64,000 bases of DNA from Exiguobacterium aurantiacum (GTDB taxonomy: Bacteria; Bacillota; Bacilli; Exiguobacteriales; Exiguobacteriaceae). Made by a program: the position numbers and the translations under genes. Shown here piece by piece: positions 35,156-44,100 of the stretch. The notes beneath the pieces were generated by a model. The model had not been told where the DNA came from and searched no databases. It was given only the letters and a program-made list of their open reading frames with translations. The stretch's first letter is position 1, and each line of letters begins with the position of its first letter. The stretch is taken from assembly GCF_001766415.1 (NCBI RefSeq), contig NZ_MKXO01000001.1, forward strand, positions 1,094,897-1,158,896. Direction: 5' to 3'.

Positions 35156-35477
35156 CGTGCGCGTAAAGGGGCTCTGTGATTTCGAGAGCGATCCCTTGTT
35201 TAACGCACGCCGCCAAGATGACCCCAGGGTCTAACGACGGATGCAACATCCCGACGAAACTGACGAGCAGAGGCTCTACGGACGACAAGCCGTAACGCCT
35301 TTGCTCGTTTTGTTGATTGTTGATTTCGTCGAGCAGTTTATAGAAGTCCGCAACTTCTTCTTTCGTCAAGTTTGCTTTGATGACTTCATATTCAAACGGC
35401 CGACTCGACCAATCGACTAGTCCGAGCAACAGCTCCATCTGAAAAGACAACTGATTAACTTTCTCCTCTAGCGACAC
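35142..35477 (-). CDS. yhaI: YhaI family protein (DUF1878)
   Basis: 111 residues from a GTG start five bases after GGGGTGG (an earlier GTG three codons upstream is less well placed). Helical: [23 protein letters not shown] resembles YhaI's N-terminal helix, then the [20 protein letters not shown] and [20 protein letters not shown] blocks that define the family. Function unknown. It is convergent with hpr, and the 3' overlap means the transcripts are complementary over both stop codons. Same neighbour order as in Bacillus. Confidence 0.8.
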   Translation of the reverse strand: MSLEEKVNQLSFQMELLLGLVDWSSRPFEYEVIKANLTKEEVADFYKLLDEINNQQNEQRRYGLSSVEPLLVSFVGMLHPSLDPGVILAACVKQGIALEITEPLYAHVKLL

Positions 35478-35628
35478 GTTTCCCACCCCATCATTTCACA
35501 TTCTCTTTCATCATTATACGACACGTTTCTGTGCTATGATACTACACAGGTAATCGAACAGCTGTCATGATTAACAAAATGTGGTATAGTCGAACATAGA
35601 AACTTATAGATTTTTAGGGGTGGAATAT

Positions 35629-36630
35629 ATGTCAAACGGAATGACGAATGAACCAAACAAACAAAACAAAAAGTTTTCAACTGGTGCCCTTGTCGGCGCA
35701 TCGGCAATCGCGCTTCTCATCGGTGTAGGCGGTACGTACGCTGCAACGAGCGGCGGATCTTCTGACAACTCAGCTGTTGTCTCATTCGAAGGTGGCGAAA
35801 TCACGCGCGGTGAAATCGCGGACATGAGCTACGACCGTATGGTCCCACAACTCGCTTTCCAAGAAACGATGAACGCACTTCTTGAAAAAGAGTATGGCGA
35901 CAAAGTCGAGCAAGAGAAAGTCGACGAAGAATTCAGCAAGACGGAAGAGCAGTTCAATTCGAAAGAAGAGTTCGAACAAGCGATCCAACAGGCTGGCATG
36001 GCAGACACGGATGAGTTCAAAGAGGCACTCCGCGGCCAAATGCTCGTCGATGCTGCGAAGTCTGAACTCGTCGACGTGACGGACGAAGAAATCGAAGCAC
36101 AATTCGCCAAAGAGAACGTTGAAGTCCAGGCGAGCCATATCCTCGTCGAGACGGAAGAAGAAGCGCAAGCCATCATCAAAGAGTTGAACGATGGCGCTGA
36201 TTTCGCAGACGTCGCGAAAGAAAAATCAACAGACACTGGTTCAGGCGAAAAAGGCGGCGACCTCGGTTACTTCTCAGCCGGCGCCATGGTTCCTGAATTC
36301 GAAGCATACGCGTTCCAAGAAGATGTCGTCGGTAAAGTCTCAGAGCCGGTCCAATCACAATTCGGATTCCACGTCATCAAAGTCGTAGACCGTAAAGAAA
36401 AAGACCTCAAGCTCGAGGACGAGAAAGATCGCATCCGTGAAGAATTGGCGACTGAAAAAGCAGCTTCAGTCGACGCCAACAAAATCTACGCTGAGTTGAT
36501 CGAAAAATACAACGTTGACGTGAAAGACGCGAAAGCCTCAACACAGTTCGACGCAGTAAAAGACGCACTCAAAGCGGAAGAAGAAGGAACATCAGAAGAA
36601 GCACCGGCCGAAGAGTCGACAGAACAATAA
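35629..36630 (+). CDS. prsA: Foldase PrsA-like parvulin, membrane-anchored and cysteine-free
   Basis: 333 residues. Folds exported proteins outside the membrane by peptidyl-prolyl isomerase activity. A hydrophobic anchor lies at about 20-39 (ALVGASAIALLIGVGGTYAA), then a chaperone part, then the parvulin domain (about 160-255: VQASHILVETEEEAQ, GGDLGYFSAGAMVPEF, FGFHVIKVVDR), and an acidic Glu/Ala/Ser-rich tail. Bacillus PrsA is a lipoprotein, but here there is no lipobox cysteine and no cysteine anywhere, so it must be held by the helix or released. Synteny with yhaI-hpr still supports prsA. ATG five bases after GGGGTGG. Confidence 0.85.
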   Translation: MSNGMTNEPNKQNKKFSTGALVGASAIALLIGVGGTYAATSGGSSDNSAVVSFEGGEITRGEIADMSYDRMVPQLAFQETMNALLEKEYGDKVEQEKVDEEFSKTEEQFNSKEEFEQAIQQAGMADTDEFKEALRGQMLVDAAKSELVDVTDEEIEAQFAKENVEVQASHILVETEEEAQAIIKELNDGADFADVAKEKSTDTGSGEKGGDLGYFSAGAMVPEFEAYAFQEDVVGKVSEPVQSQFGFHVIKVVDRKEKDLKLEDEKDRIREELATEKAASVDANKIYAELIEKYNVDVKDAKASTQFDAVKDALKAEEEGTSEEAPAEESTEQ

Positions 36631-36635
36631 GCAAC

Positions 36636-36668
36636 AGGCAGGCGTCCCGCGGGATGCCTGCCTTTTTT
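36636..36668. terminator. Rho-independent terminator after prsA
   Basis: Stem AGGCAGGC-TCCC / GGGA-GCCTGCCT followed by six T on the plus strand; overlaps the stop codon of convergent yhaM. Confidence 0.9.
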
Positions 36669-37593
36669 ATAGCTTCGGTTTGTAGAACGCCCGGTTATCA
36701 AGCGCCATGAGCCGTTCTGTGAACGTTCCTGGCTCGACACCTTCGAACGCCTTATCGAACATATTCATCCGCGCATCGATGTTGTCGATGAAGAACAGCA
36801 TTTCCGCCTCCGGAAGTTGCGGCGCGTTCGCCGAGCCCCACTCCGGCTTCCCGTGGTGACTCAAGACGAGATGTTGTAACAGCGTCGTGACTTCACGATC
36901 GGTCCCGAGCTCGCGGGCCGTGACTTCGATCTCGGACGCCATGAGCGACAAATGACCGAGCAGTTTGCCTTCGAGCGTATATTCCGGGGTGATCGCGTCC
37001 GACAGCTCGATGACTTTCGCCAAATCGTGCAAGACGACACCTGAGACGAGCAAGTCCCGGTTCAACTGTGGATACAAGTCACACATCGTTCCGGCCAGTT
37101 TGAGCATCGACATGACGTGGAACGCGAGCCCTGAATAGACCGCATGATGATGGCGTACCGCCGCCGGATACGTGAAATATGCCTCTTCGTTTCGGTCGAC
37201 AATCGTCGTCACGAGTTCCCGCATACCCTCGTGACTGATCGCGTCGATATACGCCCGGATCGTCGTCTCGAGCTCCGACTTCGGGATCGGCGCAGAGCGG
37301 ACGTACGGTGCGATGTCCGTCTCCCCTTCGATGATCGAGATCTGCTTCAGTTTGAGCTGCGTCCGGCCCCGATAGTCCATGACTTCTCCTGAGGCGTGGA
37401 CGATCTTTTTCGTCCCGTACTTCTCGGTATCGGCGCTATCCCACACCTTCGTCTCGATCTCGCCGCTCTCATCGCATAAAACGAGCGTCAGATAAGGCTT
37501 CCCGTTCCCGGCGAGCCCTCGATATGATTGTTTGATCATTACATATTGGTTTAACGTGTCGCCCACTTTGAGCTGACCGATTTTAGTCGTCAA
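36667..37593 (-). CDS. yhaM: 3'-5' exoribonuclease YhaM
   Basis: 308 residues from a TTG start six bases after GAGGTG; no ATG in the reading frame gives a better start. An N-terminal OB-fold for nucleic-acid binding (about 10-100: SYRGLAGNGKPYLTLVL, DYRGRTQLKLKQI) is followed by an HD hydrolase domain (about 160-290) with metal ligands in RHHHAVYSGLAFHV, LHDLAK and LVLSHHGKPEWGS. This is the YhaM layout; the enzyme degrades RNA ends and single-stranded DNA using manganese or cobalt. Convergent with prsA, as in Bacillus. Confidence 0.92.
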   Translation of the reverse strand: MTTKIGQLKVGDTLNQYVMIKQSYRGLAGNGKPYLTLVLCDESGEIETKVWDSADTEKYGTKKIVHASGEVMDYRGRTQLKLKQISIIEGETDIAPYVRSAPIPKSELETTIRAYIDAISHEGMRELVTTIVDRNEEAYFTYPAAVRHHHAVYSGLAFHVMSMLKLAGTMCDLYPQLNRDLLVSGVVLHDLAKVIELSDAITPEYTLEGKLLGHLSLMASEIEVTARELGTDREVTTLLQHLVLSHHGKPEWGSANAPQLPEAEMLFFIDNIDARMNMFDKAFEGVEPGTFTERLMALDNRAFYKPKL

Positions 37594-37709
37594 TGAAAGC
37601 ACCTCTCTTCTTGTCAGTACTTCCATCTTAACGAAAGTTCGCTCTAGATGCCAACTTTCTCGGTAAACCGGGAATACTTGAGGAGAGACGAACATTGGGG
37701 GAATGAAGG

Positions 37710-38621
37710 ATGAATTGGACTTGGTACACACGACCTGAGGAAATCGTACACGTTGACGACCACTATGCGGAGGCGTACACGTATTGGCTCGAACAACTGA
37801 CGACGGCCAAAGTGACGAAAATCATCGTCGAGCAGGACTATATGTACGGTTCGCTCACGCTCGACTATGAGCAGATCGAACGCGAACCGCAGAAAATCGG
37901 TCATTATTTCGTGACGCGTGACTTTTTATGGACGATCGGGTTTGATGATCTGTATTGCGATAGCGTCGCAGCGAAACAATATGCCACACCGATTGAAGCG
38001 TTCTATGACCTACTCGCTGAAAAGATGGACTATTACTTCCATGGGATCGATGAATACGAGGAACGCCTGATGATGTCACAGCGTGAAATGAGCGGTCAAG
38101 TTCCGCCTGAATTCATGAACGAAATATTTGGGCTGCGGAGTGAAATCGAACGTTGGTCAGATACGGTCGTCCCGTACCGCGAGCTACTGATGGCGGGACG
38201 AGAGGCGTTCCTCGACATAAAGTTGAATGAGCTGAAGTCTTATCGCCTTGCCGAGTACCGTGTCGACCGGCTGTTAACGTTAATTGAACACTACCAAGGC
38301 GACGTAATCGCCTTGACCGATCTCGCCTCGACGCTATCAAACTTTCGCGGCAACGAAATCATGAAGGCGTTGACCGTCTTCACGGCGCTGACGACGCCTG
38401 TCGTCGCCTTCGGTGCCGTCTGGGGCATGAACTTCAAACAGATGCCGGAGCTCGAATGGCCGCTCGGTTATCTATTCGCTTGGTTCATGATCGTCCTGTT
38501 CACGGGCTTTATTTATGCATGGTTGAAACAAAAAAAATGGATCGGTTCTCTGTTACAATTTCCGAATCAAATCCGTAACCAAAACCAAATGGAGAAACAA
38601 CGAAAGAAAACAAAACAGTAA
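37710..38621 (+). CDS. corA: CorA-family divalent cation transporter
   Basis: 303 residues. A soluble alpha/beta N-terminal domain and a long helix lead into two C-terminal membrane helices. The first ends with the family-defining pore motif Gly-Met-Asn (VWGMNFKQMPE, near 250), the second is LFAWFMIVLFTGFIYAWL, and a basic tail follows. Takes up magnesium or, in some members, cobalt, nickel or zinc. ATG is preceded by GGGGGAATGAAGG. It is followed 60 bases later by dinB, possibly with a promoter of its own in between (TATAAT at about 38642). Confidence 0.92.
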   Translation: MNWTWYTRPEEIVHVDDHYAEAYTYWLEQLTTAKVTKIIVEQDYMYGSLTLDYEQIEREPQKIGHYFVTRDFLWTIGFDDLYCDSVAAKQYATPIEAFYDLLAEKMDYYFHGIDEYEERLMMSQREMSGQVPPEFMNEIFGLRSEIERWSDTVVPYRELLMAGREAFLDIKLNELKSYRLAEYRVDRLLTLIEHYQGDVIALTDLASTLSNFRGNEIMKALTVFTALTTPVVAFGAVWGMNFKQMPELEWPLGYLFAWFMIVLFTGFIYAWLKQKKWIGSLLQFPNQIRNQNQMEKQRKKTKQ

Positions 38622-38681
38622 AAAAACGAACAAAAGTTCGCTATAATGAAAGGAGTCGATTGAAACGGAAAGGAGATGCCG

Positions 38682-39773
38682 ATGAAACGTTTAATCATAC
38701 ACGTCGATATGGATGCGTTCTATGCATCCGTCGAACAACGGGACCGCCCTCATTTGCGAAATAAGCCCGTCATCGTCGGTGGCGCCCCTCACAGTCGTGG
38801 AGTGGTCGCCACCTGTTCGTATGAGGCTAGAAAATACGGCGTGCATAGCGCCATGTCGTCACGTCGGGCGTTCGCACTCTGTCCGCAAGCGACGTTCGTC
38901 AAGCCGCGCTTTCAGGCGTATCGGCAAGTGAGCCAAGACGTGATGGAGATCTTCAAGTCTGTGACGCCATTTGTCGAGCCGCTATCGCTCGATGAAGCGT
39001 ATCTCGACGTCACCGAGAATTCACTCATGAGCACGTCGGCGCCTTACGTGGCGCGCTACATTCTCGGCGAGATCAAACGCCGGACCGGACTGACCGCTTC
39101 CGCCGGCGTCGCCCCGTCCAAGTTCGTCGCCAAAATCGCCTCCGGGTTCGACAAACCGAACGGCCTGACTATCGTCGCCGCGGACGAAGTCGAGTCGTTC
39201 CTCGCCCCGCTGTCGATCACGACGATGCACGGTGTCGGAAAAGTGACCGCCCAGACTTTGTTCAAGCACGGGTTTGAAACGATTGCCGACATCCAGCAAT
39301 CGCGACCTGAACAGTTGAAGGCCATCCTCGGCCATGACCGTGGTGTCCAGTTATATGAACTCGCCCACGGACGTGACAGCCGTCCCGTCGTCCCGACCCG
39401 TGAACGCAAGTCGATCGGCTCGGAGACGACGTTCGCCTTTGACCTCGACGATCCGGAGGAAGTGTATGAGCGCGTCATCCCTGAGATCGAAGACGTGTTG
39501 CAGCAGCTCGACCGCCGCGAATTGAGTTGTCAAACCGTGACGATCAAAATCAAGACGAGCGAGTTCCAAGCGCGCAGTCACCAGATCAAGCTGAACCACC
39601 CGACCCATGACCATGACGAGATCAAACGGCTCGCCCGGCGCTTGTTCGACGAGATGGCCATCAATGAACCGGTCCGTCTGATCGGCATGACCGTCTCCGA
39701 TTTGATCCCCCGAACGGAGACGGGCCGTCAGCTCACGTTCGACGAACTAACGAAACCATCGCTTGAAGAATGA
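38682..39773 (+). CDS. dinB: DNA polymerase IV (DinB)
   Basis: 363-residue Y-family polymerase for lesion bypass. Starts at the ATG six bases after GGAG, rather than the ATG directly on the ribosome site. Catalytic acidic residues occur in HVDMDAFYASVEQRDRP (D9) and LSLDEAYLDV (about 104-113). Then a helix-hairpin-helix (TMHGVGKVTAQTLFKHG) and the little-finger domain (about 240-350). The C-terminal end LTFDELTKPSL resembles a beta-clamp-binding QLxLF-type motif (QLTFDEL). No LexA box was seen upstream. Confidence 0.95.
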   Translation: MKRLIIHVDMDAFYASVEQRDRPHLRNKPVIVGGAPHSRGVVATCSYEARKYGVHSAMSSRRAFALCPQATFVKPRFQAYRQVSQDVMEIFKSVTPFVEPLSLDEAYLDVTENSLMSTSAPYVARYILGEIKRRTGLTASAGVAPSKFVAKIASGFDKPNGLTIVAADEVESFLAPLSITTMHGVGKVTAQTLFKHGFETIADIQQSRPEQLKAILGHDRGVQLYELAHGRDSRPVVPTRERKSIGSETTFAFDLDDPEEVYERVIPEIEDVLQQLDRRELSCQTVTIKIKTSEFQARSHQIKLNHPTHDHDEIKRLARRLFDEMAINEPVRLIGMTVSDLIPRTETGRQLTFDELTKPSLEE

Positions 39774-39812
39774 ATAGTGATTCAGTACAATGAAAGGAAA
39801 GGGGGGATCCGC

Positions 39813-40031
39813 TTGAACATGTACACAGTCACCGCGTTCGAGAATGACGGCACGATTTTACTTAACGATTCATTCGAGGCAACGAACGACGAAGACGGCA
39901 AAGCGACAGGGTTAGCGATGCTTCATGAAGCCGGTCATGATCATAAAGGGGCGCGCATCGTCCGCCAAGGACAACTCATCTATTTCGAGCGGTGCAAGCT
40001 ACCAGGCAAACTAAAAGGCACGGCCTCATAA
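39813..40031 (+). CDS. Unknown small protein downstream of dinB
   Basis: 72 residues from a TTG start six bases behind GGGGGG (an ATG two codons later is an alternative). Sequence pattern: beta strand YTVTAFENDGTILL, NDSFEATNDEDGKATGLAML (helix), then HKGARIVRQGQLIYFERC, suggesting a compact beta-alpha-beta fold. Small proteins of this kind follow dinB/polIV genes in several Bacillales, but I cannot name the family with certainty. One cysteine near the end. Strong terminator follows; it is probably co-transcribed with dinB. Confidence 0.7.
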   Translation: MNMYTVTAFENDGTILLNDSFEATNDEDGKATGLAMLHEAGHDHKGARIVRQGQLIYFERCKLPGKLKGTAS

Positions 40032-40036
40032 CAGCG

Positions 40037-40063
40037 AAGCGCCTCGGGAACCCCGAGGCGCTT
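40037..40063. terminator. Bidirectional rho-independent terminator
   Basis: Stem AAGCGCCTCGGG / CCCGAGGCGCTT with a very short loop, between two convergent genes. Confidence 0.85.
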
Positions 40064-40066
40064 TGT

Positions 40067-40555
40067 TCATTCGCTATATTTAGTCTCCCATTGTTCGCGC
40101 CAGTCCATATAATCGGGATGTAGCTCTTCCGCCGTCTTCCCATCCAGTGAATAAGGTGCCCCCATCAGCGGTTCCTTTGAATCAGGGAATGAGGTCCCGC
40201 CGATGATGTCCCCGTCATCAATTAGGACTAAGACGTTCGTCTGTCCGAGCTCGTACTGATCATCGAGCAGATGGTTACGGACGACGAAATGCTCTCGCTT
40301 AATGTCACGCCCGATATAGTCGTCCGGTGGCGTCGTCTGGACGCTCCAAGTATCTCGCACAGGTGAATCGAGAAGGTCTTCCTTCTCGAAACGTGACGTG
40401 TCCCCTCCCTTGTAAGAAACAATCTCATATCCTTTCTCCTCGAGGTAACGCTTCGCCAGCTTGGCGTCCTCTCCGAGCATCGGTTTTTCGTTGGCGTTCG
40501 AGCAAGCCGCCAGGAAGAAGACGCACAGGAGGATCCCGATTCGTTTCCACATCAT
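40067..40555 (-). CDS. Unknown lipoprotein
   Basis: 162 residues. Signal peptide with lipobox LAAC and lipidation site C18, so it is anchored outside the membrane. The mature part is acidic and has the pattern AKRYLEEKGYEIVSYKG, common in small Bacillales lipoproteins, then DYIGRDIKREHFVV and VLVLIDDGDIIGGTSFPDS, like a peptidase-inhibitor-type or DUF4830-like fold. I cannot name it. GAGGTGGAGAG before the ATG. Monocistronic between two terminator or promoter regions. Confidence 0.75.
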   Translation of the reverse strand: MMWKRIGILLCVFFLAACSNANEKPMLGEDAKLAKRYLEEKGYEIVSYKGGDTSRFEKEDLLDSPVRDTWSVQTTPPDDYIGRDIKREHFVVRNHLLDDQYELGQTNVLVLIDDGDIIGGTSFPDSKEPLMGAPYSLDGKTAEELHPDYMDWREQWETKYSE

Positions 40556-40616
40556 CTCTCCACCTCATCAGTTCGTTGTTTTCAACTTATTCGTCAACTA
40601 ACAAAAATTTCCTCTT

Positions 40617-42392
40617 TCAGAATGGAAAGAGGAATAAAATCGAAAAAATTGCGACGACCGCGACAATCATTTGTAGCGGCAAACCGACTTTAACGAAATC
40701 GAAAAAGCGATAGCCGCCGATACTGAACACCATTGCGTTCGTCGGTGAGCCGAACGGCGTCATAAACGCGAGTGATGCCGCGACGGCGACGGCGACGACG
40801 AGCGGTACCGGACTGACTTCGAGTGACGCGGCGAGCGATAAGGCGAGCGGTGCGAATAAGACGGCCGTCGCCGTATTGGAGATGATTTGACTGAGCACCA
40901 TCGTTGCGACGAAGATGGCGACAAGCACCCAGACCGGACCAGCGCGCCCGAACGACTCACTGATCCATGTGACGAGCCAGGCCATGACACCCGCGTTTTC
41001 GAGTGCGGTCCCGACTGGAATCATGGCGGCGATCAACAGGAGCGACGACCATTGGACCGACTCGTAGGCAACGTCCATATGCCGGATCGCTCCCGTCAGC
41101 ACCATCGCGATGGCCGCAAGCCAAACGGCAACGGTCGGGTCGACCCATTCGAAGACGAGGAGCACGACCATGACTAGCATAATGAGACCGGCCGCGAGTT
41201 GATGGCGCTCGGACACAGCTCGGTTGGCGACATCGGTCACGCGCTCGTTCGCGAGCAACAAGTGTGTCTCGTCACCCGCTTTTTCTAAATCGCCCCACTC
41301 GCCTTGGGCCACGAGCATATCACCTCGCTCTAACGGGACGTCTTTCAGCCGCGTCATCGCAATTTCTTCGTTCGGGCGGATGACTTGAAGCACGTTCAAG
41401 CGGTAGTCATTCCGCAGCCGACTTTCCGAGAGACAGTGACCGATGAGCGGGCTATCAGACGGGACGGTGAAAATGGCGACGCCTGACTCTTTCCCGTAGA
41501 TATCTTTCAGCTCCATCGATTCAACGACCACCCCCTCTTGACGGGCGACGCGTCGAACATCCGCTTCTGCCCCGCTAACGAGGACACGTCCCTCATAGAG
41601 CACCGTATCGGCTCGGGCCGTGACGAGTCGATGCGCGAGCCCTTTTCGCTTTTCGCCGAGAACGATCAAACCGTCACGTGACCACTTCACATCTCGGAGC
41701 GTTTTCCCGACGAGCGGATGACCTTTCGTGAGCGTGAGCGCGTAGATGTTCAACTCGGGCATCGGCAGACGAGCTACGACGACCGAACGAACCTCGCCCG
41801 CATCGAGTAGCCGGTTCCCGATGACATAAAAGTAGAGCAGCCCGACGACGGCGGCGGCGAACCCGATCGGCAGTAGCGAGAAGAAACCGAGCGTTCCGAC
41901 TGAGGCACCACGGAGCGCCTCGGCGGCGACAAGGTTCGGTGGGGTGCCGATGAGTGTCATCGTCCCGCCGATGCTTGAAAAGAACGCGAGCGGCATTAAC
42001 AGTTTTGCCGGATTCGTACCGGTTTGTCTCGACATGGCGAGAACGACCGGGATCAAGAGCGCGACCGTCCCCGTGTTCGACATGAGACTCGATAGAAACG
42101 TCACGGTGACCATCAGAACGAGAAATAGACGCACCTCACTCCCTTTCGCATAAGGAATGAGCCCAGCGCCAAGCCGTTCGGCGAGTCCTGTATGAAACAG
42201 GCCCGCTCCGACGATGAATAATCCGGCGATCATCAAGACGACCGGATTCGAAAAACCTGCCATCGCCTCGACAGGCGACAGTTGCTGCGTCAATACGAGC
42301 GCGACCAGCCCGACGAGTGCGACGAGATCGGCCCGCAACCAGCCCCCGATGAAAAAGATGATCATGACCGCTAATATGAACAAGGTGACCAT
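40617..42392 (-). CDS. SLC13/DASS-family anion transporter with RCK_C domains
   Basis: 591 residues from the ATG behind GAGGGTGGG. Twelve or so membrane helices arranged as two halves; each half has the DASS re-entrant motif (LMSNTGTVALLIPVVLAMS and ISNTATAVLFAPLALSLA, the SNT signature). Between them lie two TrkA-C/RCK_C-type regulatory domains (about 205-290 and 300-375; GHPLVGKTLRDVKWSRDG and SDSPLIGHCLSESRLRND). This layout is found in putative sodium:sulfate or dicarboxylate carriers such as YfbS. The anion (sulfate, citrate, succinate) cannot be told from sequence. Single gene. Confidence 0.88.
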   Translation of the reverse strand: MVTLFILAVMIIFFIGGWLRADLVALVGLVALVLTQQLSPVEAMAGFSNPVVLMIAGLFIVGAGLFHTGLAERLGAGLIPYAKGSEVRLFLVLMVTVTFLSSLMSNTGTVALLIPVVLAMSRQTGTNPAKLLMPLAFFSSIGGTMTLIGTPPNLVAAEALRGASVGTLGFFSLLPIGFAAAVVGLLYFYVIGNRLLDAGEVRSVVVARLPMPELNIYALTLTKGHPLVGKTLRDVKWSRDGLIVLGEKRKGLAHRLVTARADTVLYEGRVLVSGAEADVRRVARQEGVVVESMELKDIYGKESGVAIFTVPSDSPLIGHCLSESRLRNDYRLNVLQVIRPNEEIAMTRLKDVPLERGDMLVAQGEWGDLEKAGDETHLLLANERVTDVANRAVSERHQLAAGLIMLVMVVLLVFEWVDPTVAVWLAAIAMVLTGAIRHMDVAYESVQWSSLLLIAAMIPVGTALENAGVMAWLVTWISESFGRAGPVWVLVAIFVATMVLSQIISNTATAVLFAPLALSLAASLEVSPVPLVVAVAVAASLAFMTPFGSPTNAMVFSIGGYRFFDFVKVGLPLQMIVAVVAIFSILFLFPF

Positions 42393-42483
42393 GACGCCCA
42401 CCCTCTCTTGTGAATTGATATACAAGGTTATTATACCCTATAATATGTAAGCGCTATCATAACGAATTTAACAAGTCGGTCAA

Positions 42484-42513
42484 CAAAAAAACGGATGGCT
42501 CGAAAGCCATCCG
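42484..42513 (-). terminator. Rho-independent terminator of the yheA transcript
   Basis: Perfect stem CGGATGGCT / AGCCATCCG, 4-base loop, then seven T in the minus direction. Confidence 0.9.
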
Positions 42514-42521
42514 CACAGGTG

Positions 42522-42893
42522 TTATTGAACTTCGTTTTCATTAACCATCGGAGCGTATAGCTCTTCAAGTGGTTTCATGATAATTTTTGTCACTTCTGTG
42601 ACCAGTTGATGCATGCGTTGCTCTTCTTGCATGAGCTCCATGATCAATTCGTTCTGTTGAACGCTCATCATTTTCGTTTGAGCATCCATCATCTCTTGTT
42701 CTGAGATTTCTTCGCCTTGCATTTGCTTTTGCTGAAGCGTCATTTGGATATCACGGAAGTCAGCGAACAACTGGTTCGCTTCTGCATCCGCATTGACACG
42801 ATCGTATAATGAAGAGAGATTTGTGAACTCCTCAGATTCGCGAAGTGCTTTTTCCAATTGGTTAGCATGATCGTACAAGTTTGTTTGTGACAT
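42522..42893 (-). CDS. yheA: YlbF/YmcA-family protein YheA
   Basis: 123 residues, all helical. Aligns well with B. subtilis YheA: LEKALRESEEFTNLSSLYDRVN, NQLFADFRDIQMTLQQKQMQGEE, and IIMKPLEELYAP at the end. Paralogues YlbF and YmcA assist RNase Y and competence or biofilm decisions; the role of YheA itself is unclear. GGAGG before the ATG. It follows yheB in the same direction, as in Bacillus. Confidence 0.88.
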   Translation of the reverse strand: MSQTNLYDHANQLEKALRESEEFTNLSSLYDRVNADAEANQLFADFRDIQMTLQQKQMQGEEISEQEMMDAQTKMMSVQQNELIMELMQEEQRMHQLVTEVTKIIMKPLEELYAPMVNENEVQ

Positions 42894-42930
42894 GTGACGT
42901 CCTCCTAAATACTATTAGGGCCGTGGCCGA

Positions 42931-44049
42931 TCAAACGATGGCAATCAACCCTTGAATCAACCCAATCATACCACCTAACAGCGCTCCAAGCCATGTTATT
43001 GCCCGGAACTCCCGTTTCGAGATCGATAAGACGATCTCCTCGAGGTACGACGTATCGAGCGATCGGACTTGCTCTTGCACGATTTGATCGATTTTCAGAC
43101 GGTCCATCACCGTCTCCATTTGATTGGTGAACCGCTCGATGACGAGCCGAACCCCGTTCGGGACGAGATCGTCGACGATGCGCGTCTCGACGTCTCGTGT
43201 ATACGAATAGACGGTCCGGTCGAGCAATTCGCCGACCGGGAGACGGGTGATGACTTCTGACGTCACCCCATCGATCAATCGGTCTTCTAACCGCTCATCT
43301 AGGAGTGTGTCGACCGTACGCTCACTGAACCGTTCGAACTCGCGCGTGATCATCGTCGCCATTCCGGACCGAGTCGACCCGCCACGTAAAATGTTGACAA
43401 TCTCCGGGCGAATCATCTCGACGAAGTTCATATTTTGAATGAACCCGGCGATAAAACCGAGCCGGCGTTGGACGAACGAGTCGACCATATACCGCAGCTG
43501 AGCCTCTCCTTCCGCCGAATAGAAATACTCTTCTGATTTGACGAGCATCGCGTCGACGATTTCCGGGATCACGTCACGGACACGGTCCATCCCGTCCTCA
43601 CCGAGCAGTTCGTACAGCTTGCGTGACTTGACGTCAGCAAGCACGAGCCGGAGCTCTTGACGGAGTTTCGTGTCCGCTTCCGTCAACACACGCGACTCGG
43701 CGTCCGGGTAAAGCGGTTCGACTAGTGTACGGATCGTCTTGTCCGAACGGAGCATCGTCCGGACTTCCTCTTGGACGAAATAGGTGATGTGGCCGCTCAC
43801 TTGTTCGTCGAGCAGGCGCTTCCGCATCCCTTCAGGCGTCAACAAGTGTTTCACGACCGTCTTGCCGAGACTCGTCGCCAGCTCATCGCGGCGTTTCGGA
43901 ATCAACCCCGGTGTGAACGGTACTCGGACTTTTCCGATATACTTTGGCTCGTGGGGCCGAAATAACATTTTGATGGCGAGGAAGTTCGTCACTCCCCCGA
44001 TTGTCGCCCCAATGGCGATCATGATGAATATTTTTAGTAGACTATCCAA
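42931..44049 (-). CDS. yheB: DUF445 membrane protein YheB
   Basis: 372 residues from a TTG start at 44049, which gives the usual YheB length; longer frames would run into the divergent gene. N-terminal helix IFIMIAIGATIGGVTNFLAI, then the family signature KMLFRPHEPKYIG and VPFTPGLIPKRRDELA, a long helical soluble part, and a C-terminal helix (LGALLGGMIGLIQGLIAIV). The position of YheB in the spore or cell membrane has been studied in Bacillus, but its function is unknown. The ribosome site (GGCAGG) is weak. Confidence 0.87.
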   Translation of the reverse strand: MDSLLKIFIMIAIGATIGGVTNFLAIKMLFRPHEPKYIGKVRVPFTPGLIPKRRDELATSLGKTVVKHLLTPEGMRKRLLDEQVSGHITYFVQEEVRTMLRSDKTIRTLVEPLYPDAESRVLTEADTKLRQELRLVLADVKSRKLYELLGEDGMDRVRDVIPEIVDAMLVKSEEYFYSAEGEAQLRYMVDSFVQRRLGFIAGFIQNMNFVEMIRPEIVNILRGGSTRSGMATMITREFERFSERTVDTLLDERLEDRLIDGVTSEVITRLPVGELLDRTVYSYTRDVETRIVDDLVPNGVRLVIERFTNQMETVMDRLKIDQIVQEQVRSLDTSYLEEIVLSISKREFRAITWLGALLGGMIGLIQGLIAIV

Positions 44050-44100
44050 ACTGCCTGCCCCCGTTCTGAAATATGATACATTGTTGAAGAGGTGATTGTG

